The position numbers and the translations under genes were made by a program. The notes under the pieces are model-generated. The model saw only the letters and a list, made by a program, of their open reading frames with translations. It was not told the origin of the DNA and did not search any database. Positions 1 to 6,928 of a stretch of DNA of 9,908 nt are shown here, one piece after another. The DNA is taken from positions 1-9,908 of the forward strand of contig CAMZKI010000169.1 of the NCBI GenBank assembly GCA_947311125.1, in the 5' to 3' direction. The number at the start of each line of letters is the position of its first letter. Position 1 is the first letter of the stretch. Source of the DNA: an uncultured Chlorobiota bacterium (GTDB lineage: Bacteria > Bacteroidota > Bacteroidia > Bacteroidales > JAADGE01).

Positions 1-469
1 AATAGCTTACGCTTAAATCGGAAATAACCACTCCTCTTGAAGATGATGCATGAATAAATTTAACTGTCCCGCTTTTATTTGAAACAACTATGCCAAGATG
101 CCCGGTAACTCTTTTGTGCTTATTACTGCCTGTAAAAAGTAAAATATCTCCCTTTTTTACGTCTTTTATGCTTATTTTTTTTCCAATATTCGTATAATCA
201 ACAGAGCGGCGAGGAACATCGTAACCGAAATGGGAATAAACATACTTTGTAAATCCGGAACAATCAAATCCGGTTTTAGGGGTATTTCCCGCATAAGTAT
301 ATTTTACACCTAATTGTTTTTTGGCATAGTTAACTATTTTATCTCGTTGAATTTCTGTTTTGCTTTCGCTGCCGTAACTGTCCGACTTTACGGATTTCGT
401 TGTATTGCAAGAAAAAAAGGTCAATAGAAACGCAGGAATAAGAAACAGTATTTTATATTTTTTTATCAT
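1..469 (-). CDS. NlpC/P60 (C40) cell-wall hydrolase lipoprotein, 3' end cut by window edge
   Basis: The ATG is at 469 and 156 codons are readable before the left edge, so the C-terminus is missing. Residues 1-20 form a lipoprotein-like signal: a lysine-rich start, a hydrophobic stretch, then 'LTFFSC' with Cys21 as the likely lipidated residue. The lipobox is loose, as is common in Bacteroidota. A low-complexity linker follows, then an NlpC/P60 domain from about residue 40. The catalytic cysteine lies in 'GFDCSGF' (Cys70), the histidine in 'GHLGIV' (His124) and the third polar residue in 'FIHAS' (His140), all with family-like order and spacing. Family members cleave the peptide stems of peptidoglycan, often the D-Glu to diamino-acid bond. 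From the signal I infer an envelope-anchored enzyme. It starts 8 nt after the Bax-inhibitor gene stop, so the two are probably co-transcribed. The exact substrate cannot be read from the sequence. Confidence 0.9.
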   Translation of the reverse strand, partial: MIKKYKILFLIPAFLLTFFSCNTTKSVKSDSYGSESKTEIQRDKIVNYAKKQLGVKYTYAGNTPKTGFDCSGFTKYVYSHFGYDVPRRSVDYTNIGKKISIKDVKKGDILLFTGSNKHKRVTGHLGIVVSNKSGTVKFIHASSSRGVVISDLSVSY

Positions 470-477
470 AGCCGGTT

Positions 478-1224
478 TTATCTTCTTGAAAGTAATGCCA
501 ATAAGCGTAAAATTTCTAAGTATAGCCAAATTAGGGTAACCATAAGGCCAAAGCCGGCAAACCATTCAACATATTTAGGCTGCCCGGTGTTTATACTTTT
601 TTCAATCATATCAAAGTCCAGAATTAGGTTCATAGCAGCAATAACAACAATAACCAGAGATATTCCTATACCGACAATTCCGAGATTAAAAAGGCTTACG
701 CCTCCCCCGAAAAACGAAGCAACTAAATTAAGAATGTAAAATAATGCAACACCTCCCGTTGCTATGATAATTCCTTTTTTAAATTTAGGAGTTGCTTTAA
801 TTACCCCTGTTCTGTATAAAATCAGCATAACAAAAAGGATTGACAAGGTTAATCCTACAGCTTGCATAACAATTCCGTCATAAAACCCGGAATACATTGC
901 CGATATTGCTCCGACAAAGAAACCTTCCAATAAGGCATAAATCGGTGCGGTTATCGGTGATTTTTCCGGTTTCATTACGGTTATGACAGCCAGAATTAAA
1001 CCTCCGATTGCTCCGCCCCAAATTAATATCATAGGATTGACAGTTCCTGCTGAAGTCATTTTCCAAGATAAGCCGGCTGTTATAAGAAGCAGTAAAAACA
1101 TTAAAAGTGTTTTGTTTACGGTTCCGTTCAGTGTCATTTGTTCCGTAAATACTCCGGCTTGTGCCTGTATGTTTTTAAACCGATTTTCCGATAATACGGG
1201 ATTTGTTGTTTTTCCGAATCTCAT
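478..1224 (-). CDS. Bax inhibitor-1/YccA family membrane protein (BaxI_1 type)
   Basis: This 248-residue protein has about seven hydrophobic segments, near residues 36-54, 64-84, 95-112, 117-137, 151-171, 178-202 and 219-244. The N-terminal 'MTLNGTVNKT' before the first helix and the late 'LDFDMIE' (202-208) followed by 'YVEWFAGFGLMVTLIWLYLE' are what I recognise as the Bax-inhibitor-1-like family found in Bacteroidota. The acidic residues Asp203 and Asp205 fall in the region where the bacterial homologue YetJ has its pH-sensing aspartate pair. That protein is described as a pH-dependent calcium leak, but transfer of this function here is inference. The ATG start gives the expected 'MRFGKTTNPVLS' opening. 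It is the first gene of a likely two-gene unit with the NlpC/P60 gene and is divergent from prfA. Physiological role in this organism is unknown. Confidence 0.9.
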   Translation of the reverse strand: MRFGKTTNPVLSENRFKNIQAQAGVFTEQMTLNGTVNKTLLMFLLLLITAGLSWKMTSAGTVNPMILIWGGAIGGLILAVITVMKPEKSPITAPIYALLEGFFVGAISAMYSGFYDGIVMQAVGLTLSILFVMLILYRTGVIKATPKFKKGIIIATGGVALFYILNLVASFFGGGVSLFNLGIVGIGISLVIVVIAAMNLILDFDMIEKSINTGQPKYVEWFAGFGLMVTLIWLYLEILRLLALLSRR

Positions 1225-1268
1225 AGTTTTGATTTTTTATGTGTTAAATTTTTATTATTGAAACCAGA

Positions 1269-1276
1269 CAAAAATA
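1269..1276 (-). promoter_or_regulatory. Candidate Bacteroidota -7 element for the Bax-inhibitor gene
   Basis: On the minus strand this reads TATTTTTG, an exact fit to the Bacteroidota -7 consensus TAnnTTTG. It lies about 45 nt upstream of the ATG at 1224, leaving a plausible short leader. I see no clear TTTG -33 element at the expected distance. In AT-rich DNA such an octamer occurs by chance, so this is a modest call. Confidence 0.4.
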
Positions 1277-1327
1277 ATAAATCCGGTGATTATTCGAATA
1301 TAATGAAAGATTTATTTTTATATTTTA

Positions 1328-1335
1328 TAATTTTG
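1328..1335 (+). promoter_or_regulatory. Candidate Bacteroidota -7 element for prfA
   Basis: The sequence TAATTTTG matches TAnnTTTG exactly and ends 27 nt before the ATG at 1363. Transcription would begin at roughly 1340, leaving a leader of about 20 nt. That supports 1363 as the prfA start and rules out initiation at the upstream in-frame TTG (1258), which would lie outside the transcript. A -33 TTTG is not obvious. Confidence 0.45.
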
Positions 1336-1362
1336 CATCGAAACGAAAAGAAATACAGAACT

Positions 1363-2451
1363 ATGAGTAAGAATATGATTTTAGACAGATTGAAAGGGGT
1401 TTTTGACAGATATAAAGAAGTAGAACGGCTATTATCAGACCCTTCGGTTGCTTCAGACCAAGAAAATTATGTCAAATTAAATAAGGAGTATAAAAACCTT
1501 GAACCTATTATAACTGCATATAAGGAGTATAAAAATATTACGGAAAACATTGAATCGTCAAAAGCATTGCTTTCGGAAGAAGACGATGAAGAAATGAGAC
1601 AAATGGCGAAAGATGAAATAGAGAGCCTGTCTGCAAGAAAGGAGGAGCTTGAAGAAGATATTAAAATCTTGCTTTTGCCGAAAGATCCCGAAGATGATAA
1701 AAATGCAATTGTTGAAATAAGAGCCGGAACCGGCGGAGATGAAGCCAGTATTTTTGCAGGAGATTTATTCAGAATGTATCTTAAGTTCTGTGAAATGAAA
1801 GGTTGGAAAGTTGAGGTTAATAACATAAATGAAGGAACACAGGGCGGATATAAAGAAGTTGTTTTTCAAGTTTCGGGAGACGGTGTTTACGGTATTTTAA
1901 AGTACGAATCCGGAGTTCACCGAGTTCAACGTGTTCCGGAAACGGAAACACAAGGCAGAGTGCATACTTCGGCAGCATCCGTAGCTGTTTTGCCGGAGGC
2001 GGAAGATATTGATATTGAAATTAACGAATCGGACATAAGAAAAGACACTTACTGTTCTTCGGGACCCGGAGGACAATCTGTAAACACAACATATTCGGCA
2101 ATTCGTTTGACACATATTCCTACAGGAATCGTTGTTACCTGCCAAGATGAAAAATCGCAAATCAAAAACCTGAAAAAGGCAATGAAGGAGCTGAAAACCC
2201 GTCTTTATAATTTGGAGTATCAAAAATATCTTGACGAAATATCTTCGAAACGAAAAACTATGGTTTCGGGCGGCGACCGTTCGGCAAAAATCAGAACGTA
2301 TAATTATCCGCAGGGAAGAGTTACCGACCACAGAATAAAGCTTACACTTTATAATTTGCAGAACATAATGAACGGAGATATAAGCGAGATTATTGAGAAA
2401 CTGCAGATAGCCGAAAATACGGAAAAACTGAAAGCCTCCGGAATGGAGTAA
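1363..2451 (+). CDS. prfA: Peptide chain release factor 1
   Basis: RF1 reads UAA and UAG in the ribosomal A site and triggers hydrolysis of the finished peptide. From the ATG at 1363 the protein has 362 residues, close to the 360 of E. coli RF1. An N-terminal helical domain with 'LDRLKGVFDRYKEVERLLSD' is followed by the decoding region. The stop-codon tripeptide is Pro-Glu-Thr (192-194) within 'VQRVPETETQGRVHTS', corresponding to the PxT motif of RF1 rather than the SPF of RF2. The catalytic GGQ is at 236-238 in 'SSGPGGQSVNTT'. The reading frame stays open upstream to a TTG at 1258, but those 35 residues resemble no RF1 N-terminus and precede the likely promoter. ATG 1375 (358 residues) is an alternative start. 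The gene is alone on its strand, and its stop is 17 nt from the end of the convergent STN gene. Confidence 0.97.
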   Translation: MSKNMILDRLKGVFDRYKEVERLLSDPSVASDQENYVKLNKEYKNLEPIITAYKEYKNITENIESSKALLSEEDDEEMRQMAKDEIESLSARKEELEEDIKILLLPKDPEDDKNAIVEIRAGTGGDEASIFAGDLFRMYLKFCEMKGWKVEVNNINEGTQGGYKEVVFQVSGDGVYGILKYESGVHRVQRVPETETQGRVHTSAASVAVLPEAEDIDIEINESDIRKDTYCSSGPGGQSVNTTYSAIRLTHIPTGIVVTCQDEKSQIKNLKKAMKELKTRLYNLEYQKYLDEISSKRKTMVSGGDRSAKIRTYNYPQGRVTDHRIKLTLYNLQNIMNGDISEIIEKLQIAENTEKLKASGME

Positions 2452-2468
2452 AAAACTGTTAAGGGTTT

Positions 2469-3968
2469 TTATTTTTTCAGTATAATTTTAGCTTTTATGT
2501 CATTTAGGGCATTTTTTACAGGCTTTTCGGGTGAAATAAAATTTGTGTTTCCCCAAAAAGAAGCATCATATATGTAATTGTTATCTACAAAAACCGTATT
2601 TTTTTTCAGAATTTCCTGCCTCTCAAATTTTTTGACATCGGTAAAGTTATAGTCAATTGCTGCAGTTTCAAAAAAAGTTCTGTATTTGGTTTTAAACATG
2701 GTTCCTTTTTTCCTGATTTTGAATACAATATCTGCTCTGACATGATTTATTACGTATTTTCCGTAAAATTGACTGTAACTCACGGAATACTCGGCAGAAA
2801 CAGGTATAACGGAATAGTTTTTACTTTTTTTAACCGTAAAGTTTACTCCCGGATTTTTTCTTTTAAGATTTATTGAGAATTCTGCTTTTATAAGTGCGTA
2901 GTTTTTATTATCAATATATAGTTTCCCTTCATAAGAAGGTATTTTTTTGATGCTATGCGGCTTAAAGTCAACTATATATAACAAATTGCCATTTTGCTCG
3001 GTAATGTCAGCAAGCTGATAGTCAAAATACTGCATTTTGTTTAATGTAATAAAATCAAACATATTTTTTATAATATCAAGCTGCATACTTGCATACAAAC
3101 CGTTTTGAAGTTTTACTTTCAGGCTGTCGTTTGCTTTCGTGTTTGTAATTTTTCTTGACTTTAAAACCTTTATTTTATCACTTGAAATTGTAGGTTTGTA
3201 AGGTGTTTTGTAAATATACGAAACGGCTTCTGAATAATTTTTTATTTGTTTTTTTTCGGTAACACCTTCTCTGTAAAAAGATGTTATTATGAAAGGCTTT
3301 TGTGAATAGTTATTTTTAATGTTTAAGCTTAGGTTGCTGATTATTTTTCGCGGGTTTTTACTTCTTATTATTACTTCTTCTACTGAAATGTATCGAGGAC
3401 TCAGTTTTATAATTTCCGGACAATTGTCTTCTTGTATTTTGCAACTGAAATTTTTATATCCTATGTGCGAAATATAAACAACGGAATCTTTCAGAGAAAC
3501 CGGAATGTTTAGGGTAAATTCTCCGTTTTGGTTAGTAACGGTTCCTTTTGTTGTGTTTAATATCCCGACAAAAGCAAACGGAACAACAGCCCTTGTTTCT
3601 GCATTAATTACCTTTCCTGTATAGACTATACAGTTGTTTTGTTTATGGTTTTCCGAGAAATCTTGTTTTGCAATAATTATGTGATTCCCGAAAAGTTTGT
3701 AGTCGACATTATTTTGAAATACGGAATCTAAAAGATTTTTAAGAGATATATTGCGTTCCGTTATACTTACTTTTTTGTTCCCGGGTAACACTTCGGCATC
3801 ATAAGAAAAATAATATCCTGTTTTTTTACTCAAAACGTCTAAAACATCATTAACCTCTTTATTTTTAAAATTAACCGAAACCTTTATGTTTGAAACAGGA
3901 CTCTGAGAAAAAGACACAAAAAACGATGATACGAAAAGCGTAACAAGTATTAATGCCGTCTTGTTCAT
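2469..3968 (-). CDS. Periplasmic STN + carboxypeptidase-regulatory-domain protein, no TonB barrel
   Basis: A 499-residue exported protein with a Sec-type signal peptide at about 1-21 ('LFVSSFFVSFSQ') and no lipobox. Residues 28-101 look like an STN domain (two beta-alpha-beta units with 'LDVLSKKTGYYFSYDAEVL' and 'LKNLLDSVFQNNVDYKL'), the signalling domain found at the N-terminus of FecA-like transducers. Residues 115-190 are a carboxypeptidase-regulatory-like fold ('TGKVINAE', 'NQNGEFTL', 'YISHIGYKN') leading into 'SVEEVIIRSKN'. In SusC/FecA relatives a plug and 22-strand barrel would follow. Here there is instead a roughly 290-residue region with a 'FYREG' motif (231-235), beta-rich stretches and 'FWGNTNFISPE' near the end. 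That region is collinear with the upstream gene at 5505-6776. It starts 11 nt after the FecR stop and is presumably in the sigma/anti-sigma operon. I infer that it signals to FecR in the periplasm. The ligand is unknown. Confidence 0.82.
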   Translation of the reverse strand: MNKTALILVTLFVSSFFVSFSQSPVSNIKVSVNFKNKEVNDVLDVLSKKTGYYFSYDAEVLPGNKKVSITERNISLKNLLDSVFQNNVDYKLFGNHIIIAKQDFSENHKQNNCIVYTGKVINAETRAVVPFAFVGILNTTKGTVTNQNGEFTLNIPVSLKDSVVYISHIGYKNFSCKIQEDNCPEIIKLSPRYISVEEVIIRSKNPRKIISNLSLNIKNNYSQKPFIITSFYREGVTEKKQIKNYSEAVSYIYKTPYKPTISSDKIKVLKSRKITNTKANDSLKVKLQNGLYASMQLDIIKNMFDFITLNKMQYFDYQLADITEQNGNLLYIVDFKPHSIKKIPSYEGKLYIDNKNYALIKAEFSINLKRKNPGVNFTVKKSKNYSVIPVSAEYSVSYSQFYGKYVINHVRADIVFKIRKKGTMFKTKYRTFFETAAIDYNFTDVKKFERQEILKKNTVFVDNNYIYDASFWGNTNFISPEKPVKNALNDIKAKIILKK

Positions 3969-3979
3969 ACTAATTAAGT

Positions 3980-4906
3980 TTAATACGACAATATAATATT
4001 TTTTCCTTTTATTTCGGCTTTTAAGTTATGTGTTTCGCAAATAAGTTTAACAATTGTTTGTATGTCGTAATTGTCAAAGGTTGTTTTTCCTGTTACGATT
4101 TCGCCTGTTCCGGGATTTTTGAAACTGATATTTACATTATAAACTTTGTTAATGTCAGAAACAATATTTTTAAGTTTTTCGTTTTCGTAATTGAAAAAAT
4201 GTGTTTTCCAAGCTATGTAGTTTTGGTTTTTTACAACAGTTTTTCGTAAAAAGCCTTTTTCCGATATTCCTTTTTCTCCGATATTAAGAATTATTTTTTT
4301 TTGCTTTGTTTTAAGCTCAACCTTGCCTGATGCAACAATAACTTCTGTTTTGTTTTTTTTTGTGTTAACATTAAAGGAGGTTCCTTTTACCGTTATTTCC
4401 GAATTGCCGGTTTTTATCTTAAACGGTTTTTGTTTATTTCTTTCTATAATAAAAAATCCTTCACCCTCAAATTCTGCCGACCGCTCGTTTTCAGAAAATT
4501 TTTTCGGATATTTTATTTCAGAATTAATGTTTAGTGTCAGGACAGACCCGTCGGGCAAGGTAATTTCTTTTATTTCATTTTTAGCTTTAACCGAAATTGT
4601 GTGTTTACCGGCATCTGACATAAAATAATAACTTAACGACAAGCTTATAAGTATTGTTAAAACTGCCGCAACTTTAAAAAAATATTGCTTTTTCGATTTT
4701 TTTTCAGAAATGTCGGAGTTTATAATTTTGTTTTTTTGCTTAAATTTATTCCATGCCGCACCGGTATTAAATTCATAATTTTCAGATGTGTTATTATTAT
4801 AATTTTCGGTACTTTGTGTTAAAATTTCGGCAACCTTTTTTCTTTCGGCATTGTTTAATTTACCGGTTATGAAATTTTTAATTATTTTATCTTCTCTGTG
4901 TGTCAT
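3980..4906 (-). CDS. FecR-family anti-sigma factor with C-terminal DUF4974-like domain
   Basis: A 308-residue single-pass inner-membrane protein. The cytoplasmic part (about 1-75) would bind the sigma factor. It opens with 'KIIKNFITGKLNNAERKKV' and contains 'AAWNKFKQK'. One transmembrane helix spans about 76-95 ('FFKVAAVLTILISLSLSYYF'). The periplasmic FecR domain (about 103-215) shows the usual 'ITLPDGSVLTLN' (115-126), 'FEGEGFF' (146-152) and 'VKGTSFNV' (173-180). Residues 240-308 form the DUF4974-like C-terminus ('LKNIVSDINKVYNVNI', 'FDNYDIQTIVKLIC'), which resembles an STN-type fold. In FecI/FecR systems such proteins hold their sigma factor until a periplasmic contact releases it. The ATG lies 6 nt after the sigma stop and the STN gene follows after 11 nt, a compact operon. 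Confidence in the family is high. The partner assignment rests on adjacency. Confidence 0.93.
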   Translation of the reverse strand: MTHREDKIIKNFITGKLNNAERKKVAEILTQSTENYNNNTSENYEFNTGAAWNKFKQKNKIINSDISEKKSKKQYFFKVAAVLTILISLSLSYYFMSDAGKHTISVKAKNEIKEITLPDGSVLTLNINSEIKYPKKFSENERSAEFEGEGFFIIERNKQKPFKIKTGNSEITVKGTSFNVNTKKNKTEVIVASGKVELKTKQKKIILNIGEKGISEKGFLRKTVVKNQNYIAWKTHFFNYENEKLKNIVSDINKVYNVNISFKNPGTGEIVTGKTTFDNYDIQTIVKLICETHNLKAEIKGKNIILSY

Positions 4907-4912
4907 AGTTTT

Positions 4913-5437
4913 TCAGCTGTATTCGGGAAAATAGGTTCTGAAAATTTTCAAAGCCTTACTTATGTTTGCTTCAACAGTTTTTACCGATATTTCAAGCCTA
5001 TCCGCAATTTCGGCGTATTTTAAACCCTCGAAACGGCTTAAAATAAATATCTCAGAACACCTTTGAGATAACGAATTTAAAACATCATTGAATATTTCTT
5101 TTGTTTCGTTAAAAATAAAAGAATCGTATGGTGTTATTATTTCCGTATTATCTTGTTCGTCAAGATACTTCATATATGTATCTGTAATTTTATCGCGATT
5201 TATTTTTTGCAGACACAAATTTCTGACAGAAACATACAGATATGCTTTTACCGATATTTTTACATTTATAAAAGAGCGTTTTTCCCATATTTTATAAAAT
5301 ACGTTTTGCACGATTTCTTCGGAAGACTGTTTGTTTTTTGTATATTTAACTGCGTATCCGCACAGTTCGGCATAATATTTTTTGAAAAGTTTTTCAAAGT
5401 CTTGTATGTTTATATTTTTCAGGTTTAGATTATCCAA
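4913..5437 (-). CDS. ECF (FecI-like) RNA polymerase sigma factor
   Basis: A 174-residue sigma factor with only regions 2 and 4, the ECF layout. Region 2 spans about 13-80 ('FEKLFKKYYAELCGYAVKY', then 'SSEEIVQNVFYKIWEKR' at 38-54, the -10 and core-binding part). Region 4 spans about 114-167, with the helix-turn-helix 'LKYAEIADRLEISVKTVEAN' at 139-158. The sequence type matches the sigma-70 family expanded in Bacteroidota, usually paired with FecR. The first codon is TTG at 5437. There is no in-frame ATG between the upstream stop at 5480-5482 and region 2, and the first internal ATG (residue 89) would remove region 2, so a non-ATG start is needed (TTG, or less likely ATT at 5447-5449). FecR follows after 6 nt. 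Transcription may come from the gene upstream or from the 67-nt gap, where I see no clear promoter. Target promoters are unknown. Confidence 0.93.
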   Translation of the reverse strand: MDNLNLKNINIQDFEKLFKKYYAELCGYAVKYTKNKQSSEEIVQNVFYKIWEKRSFINVKISVKAYLYVSVRNLCLQKINRDKITDTYMKYLDEQDNTEIITPYDSFIFNETKEIFNDVLNSLSQRCSEIFILSRFEGLKYAEIADRLEISVKTVEANISKALKIFRTYFPEYS

Positions 5438-5504
5438 CTTGTAAAAAATTAAAAAACCGGCTAAACTGCAATTTGTTGATTATCCGATTTTTAAGACATT
5501 TATA

Positions 5505-6776
5505 TTAATTTTCCTGAATTTTAAGCCTTACGCCGTATTTTTTTATTGTTTTTTCTATTGACTCCTCCGGTTTTATGGTATTATATTTTCCCCAAAAATC
5601 TTTATCGGAAAACGGAACAACTTTTTCGTCAAAGATAATATTTGATTTCAATTGTTTACTTCTCGGAATTTTTTGCACGTTTTTATCGGTTCTGTCTGTT
5701 ATTGCAATTTCTGTCATAACGGAGTAATGAGATTTAAACAGTTTTCTTTTCCATTTTATTTCAAATTCAACTTCACCTCTTGCATGCGAAAAATAATATA
5801 TTCCGTTATCTTCTGCATAGTTTATAAGATATTTTGTGTTAACAGGGCGAATTGTCATAAATAACGGTTTTTTACGAACAAAAATTCTGCTTGCCGCTTC
5901 CGGGTTTTCTAAATTAAGGCTGAATTCGGCAGCAGTTATTGCCAAAGTTTTAATGTCAATATATAATTTACCGTTAAAAAGAGGGTACTCAGGGTTTGAT
6001 TTTTGCTTAAACAACAAGATATAGTTTTGTCGGTCGTTTATATTGGTAATGTTAGATATTCGAAAATCATACAATCCGAGAAAATCCTCTGAAAACAAAA
6101 TATCAGGGTTTTTGGCTATGTCGAGCATAAGGGCTGTTTTCGGTCCGCCTCTGAGTTTCATAATAAGGGTATCCTGTGTTTTAACTTTGGCACTTTTATG
6201 GCCTTTATAAAGCTTAACGGCATCTTCGGATATAATTTTATCGTAAGGGGCTTTGTAGACTTCTACTACTGCTTCGGATACAGAAACATACCTGCGTTTC
6301 TTTTTTACGTATTCTCTGTAAAATGCCATTTCTTTATATGCTTTGTTCCCGTAATTTTCAGGGATTTTAGCCAAAACCTCTTTAATCAGCACTTCTGCAT
6401 CTCCGGGACGAACAATGACCTCGTCTATGGAAATAACAGACGGACTTAATTCAACCGTAAAGTTTTTTTGCGGAATTTTTTTTATCGCAACTTTTTTGTT
6501 TTTATATCCGATATATTTAAAAGACAGGTATTTTGCATTAACAGATTTTTCGAACTGAATTGTGAATTCGCCTTCGGTATTGGCAACGGTTCCTGTTTGT
6601 GTATTATCAACAGTTACGGCTGCAAAGGCAATCGGCATTCCGGTTTCGGAATCTACTATTTTCCCGGTTATTCGGATATAGTCTTTTAGGGTAAGTGTTT
6701 GTGAAAAAGACGAGACGGCAAATAATACAATAAGTATTGTTACAATTCCCTTGAGCAATGATTTTAAATTATTCAT
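5505..6776 (-). CDS. Periplasmic carboxypeptidase-regulatory-like domain protein, paralogue of the 2469-3968 gene
   Basis: A 423-residue protein with a Sec-type signal peptide at 1-26 ('ILIVLFAVSSFSQ'), followed directly by a carboxypeptidase-regulatory-like domain at about 36-112 ('ITGKIVDSETGMPIAFAAV', 'NTEGEFTI', 'YIGYKNKK') and 'SIDEVIVRPGD'. The rest (about 125-423) aligns collinearly with the STN protein downstream: 'FYREY' against 'FYREG', 'SEAVVEVYKAPY' against 'SEAVSYIYKTPY', 'GKLYID' in both, 'AEFSLNL' against 'AEFSINL', and 'DFWGKYNTIKPE' against 'SFWGNTNFISPE'. It has no STN domain, TonB plug, barrel or lipobox. The family recalls the N-terminal half of larger Bacteroidota envelope proteins with a regulatory domain and an FYRE motif, but I cannot name a function. 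It precedes the sigma gene by 67 nt, so it could share its transcript, be controlled by it, or supply the substrate or partner sensed by the STN paralogue. Confidence 0.78.
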   Translation of the reverse strand: MNNLKSLLKGIVTILIVLFAVSSFSQTLTLKDYIRITGKIVDSETGMPIAFAAVTVDNTQTGTVANTEGEFTIQFEKSVNAKYLSFKYIGYKNKKVAIKKIPQKNFTVELSPSVISIDEVIVRPGDAEVLIKEVLAKIPENYGNKAYKEMAFYREYVKKKRRYVSVSEAVVEVYKAPYDKIISEDAVKLYKGHKSAKVKTQDTLIMKLRGGPKTALMLDIAKNPDILFSEDFLGLYDFRISNITNINDRQNYILLFKQKSNPEYPLFNGKLYIDIKTLAITAAEFSLNLENPEAASRIFVRKKPLFMTIRPVNTKYLINYAEDNGIYYFSHARGEVEFEIKWKRKLFKSHYSVMTEIAITDRTDKNVQKIPRSKQLKSNIIFDEKVVPFSDKDFWGKYNTIKPEESIEKTIKKYGVRLKIQEN

Positions 6777-6928
6777 AACGTAAAGATTAAAAAGGATAAA
6801 TAATGATTTGTTTATCTTTATGATAAGTAAAAGCGGTTTTACCCTATGTAAATTTACGAAATTTTATTGCTATGCTATGAACTGCCGAAAAATAACTGTG
6901 TAAAAAGATTTTTTGTATATTTCCTGTT
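6777..6928 (-). promoter_or_regulatory. Intergenic leader of the four-gene signalling cluster, with a 10-bp palindrome
   Basis: This 152-nt gap separates the sensor stop from the first gene of the cluster and is the longest non-coding stretch in the window, so a promoter for 5505-6776 is expected here. It holds the perfect palindrome GTAAATTTAC at 6848-6857, about 70 nt upstream of the ATG. Each strand of it is one base away from the TAnnTTTG consensus. I find no exact Bacteroidota -7 element with a -33 partner and no GC-rich terminator hairpin after the sensor gene. The regulatory call is based mainly on position. Confidence 0.3.

Noticed and set aside
1258..1362. 35-residue N-terminal extension of prfA from a TTG start
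   Set aside because: It does not resemble any RF1 N-terminus, lies upstream of the likely promoter, and an ATG at 1363 gives the normal family length.
1467..2331. Antisense open frames opposite prfA
   Set aside because: They are shadows of a well-recognised gene. The peptides are serine-, cysteine- or phenylalanine-rich with no domain pattern.
2451..2470. AAAAAC...GTTTTT inverted repeat between prfA and the STN gene as a bidirectional terminator
   Set aside because: The stem is six almost pure A-T pairs with an 8-nt loop, too weak to distinguish from chance in this composition, and it overlaps the STN gene stop.
5438..5504. A dedicated promoter for the sigma gene in the 67-nt gap
   Set aside because: No TAnnTTTG element or -33 TTTG was found at a suitable position on the minus strand, so I do not annotate one.
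6901..6928. AAAAAGATTTTTT as a terminator after the sensor gene
   Set aside because: The two A/T tracts would leave a loop of only about two bases and no GC-paired stem, so it is not a credible terminator hairpin.
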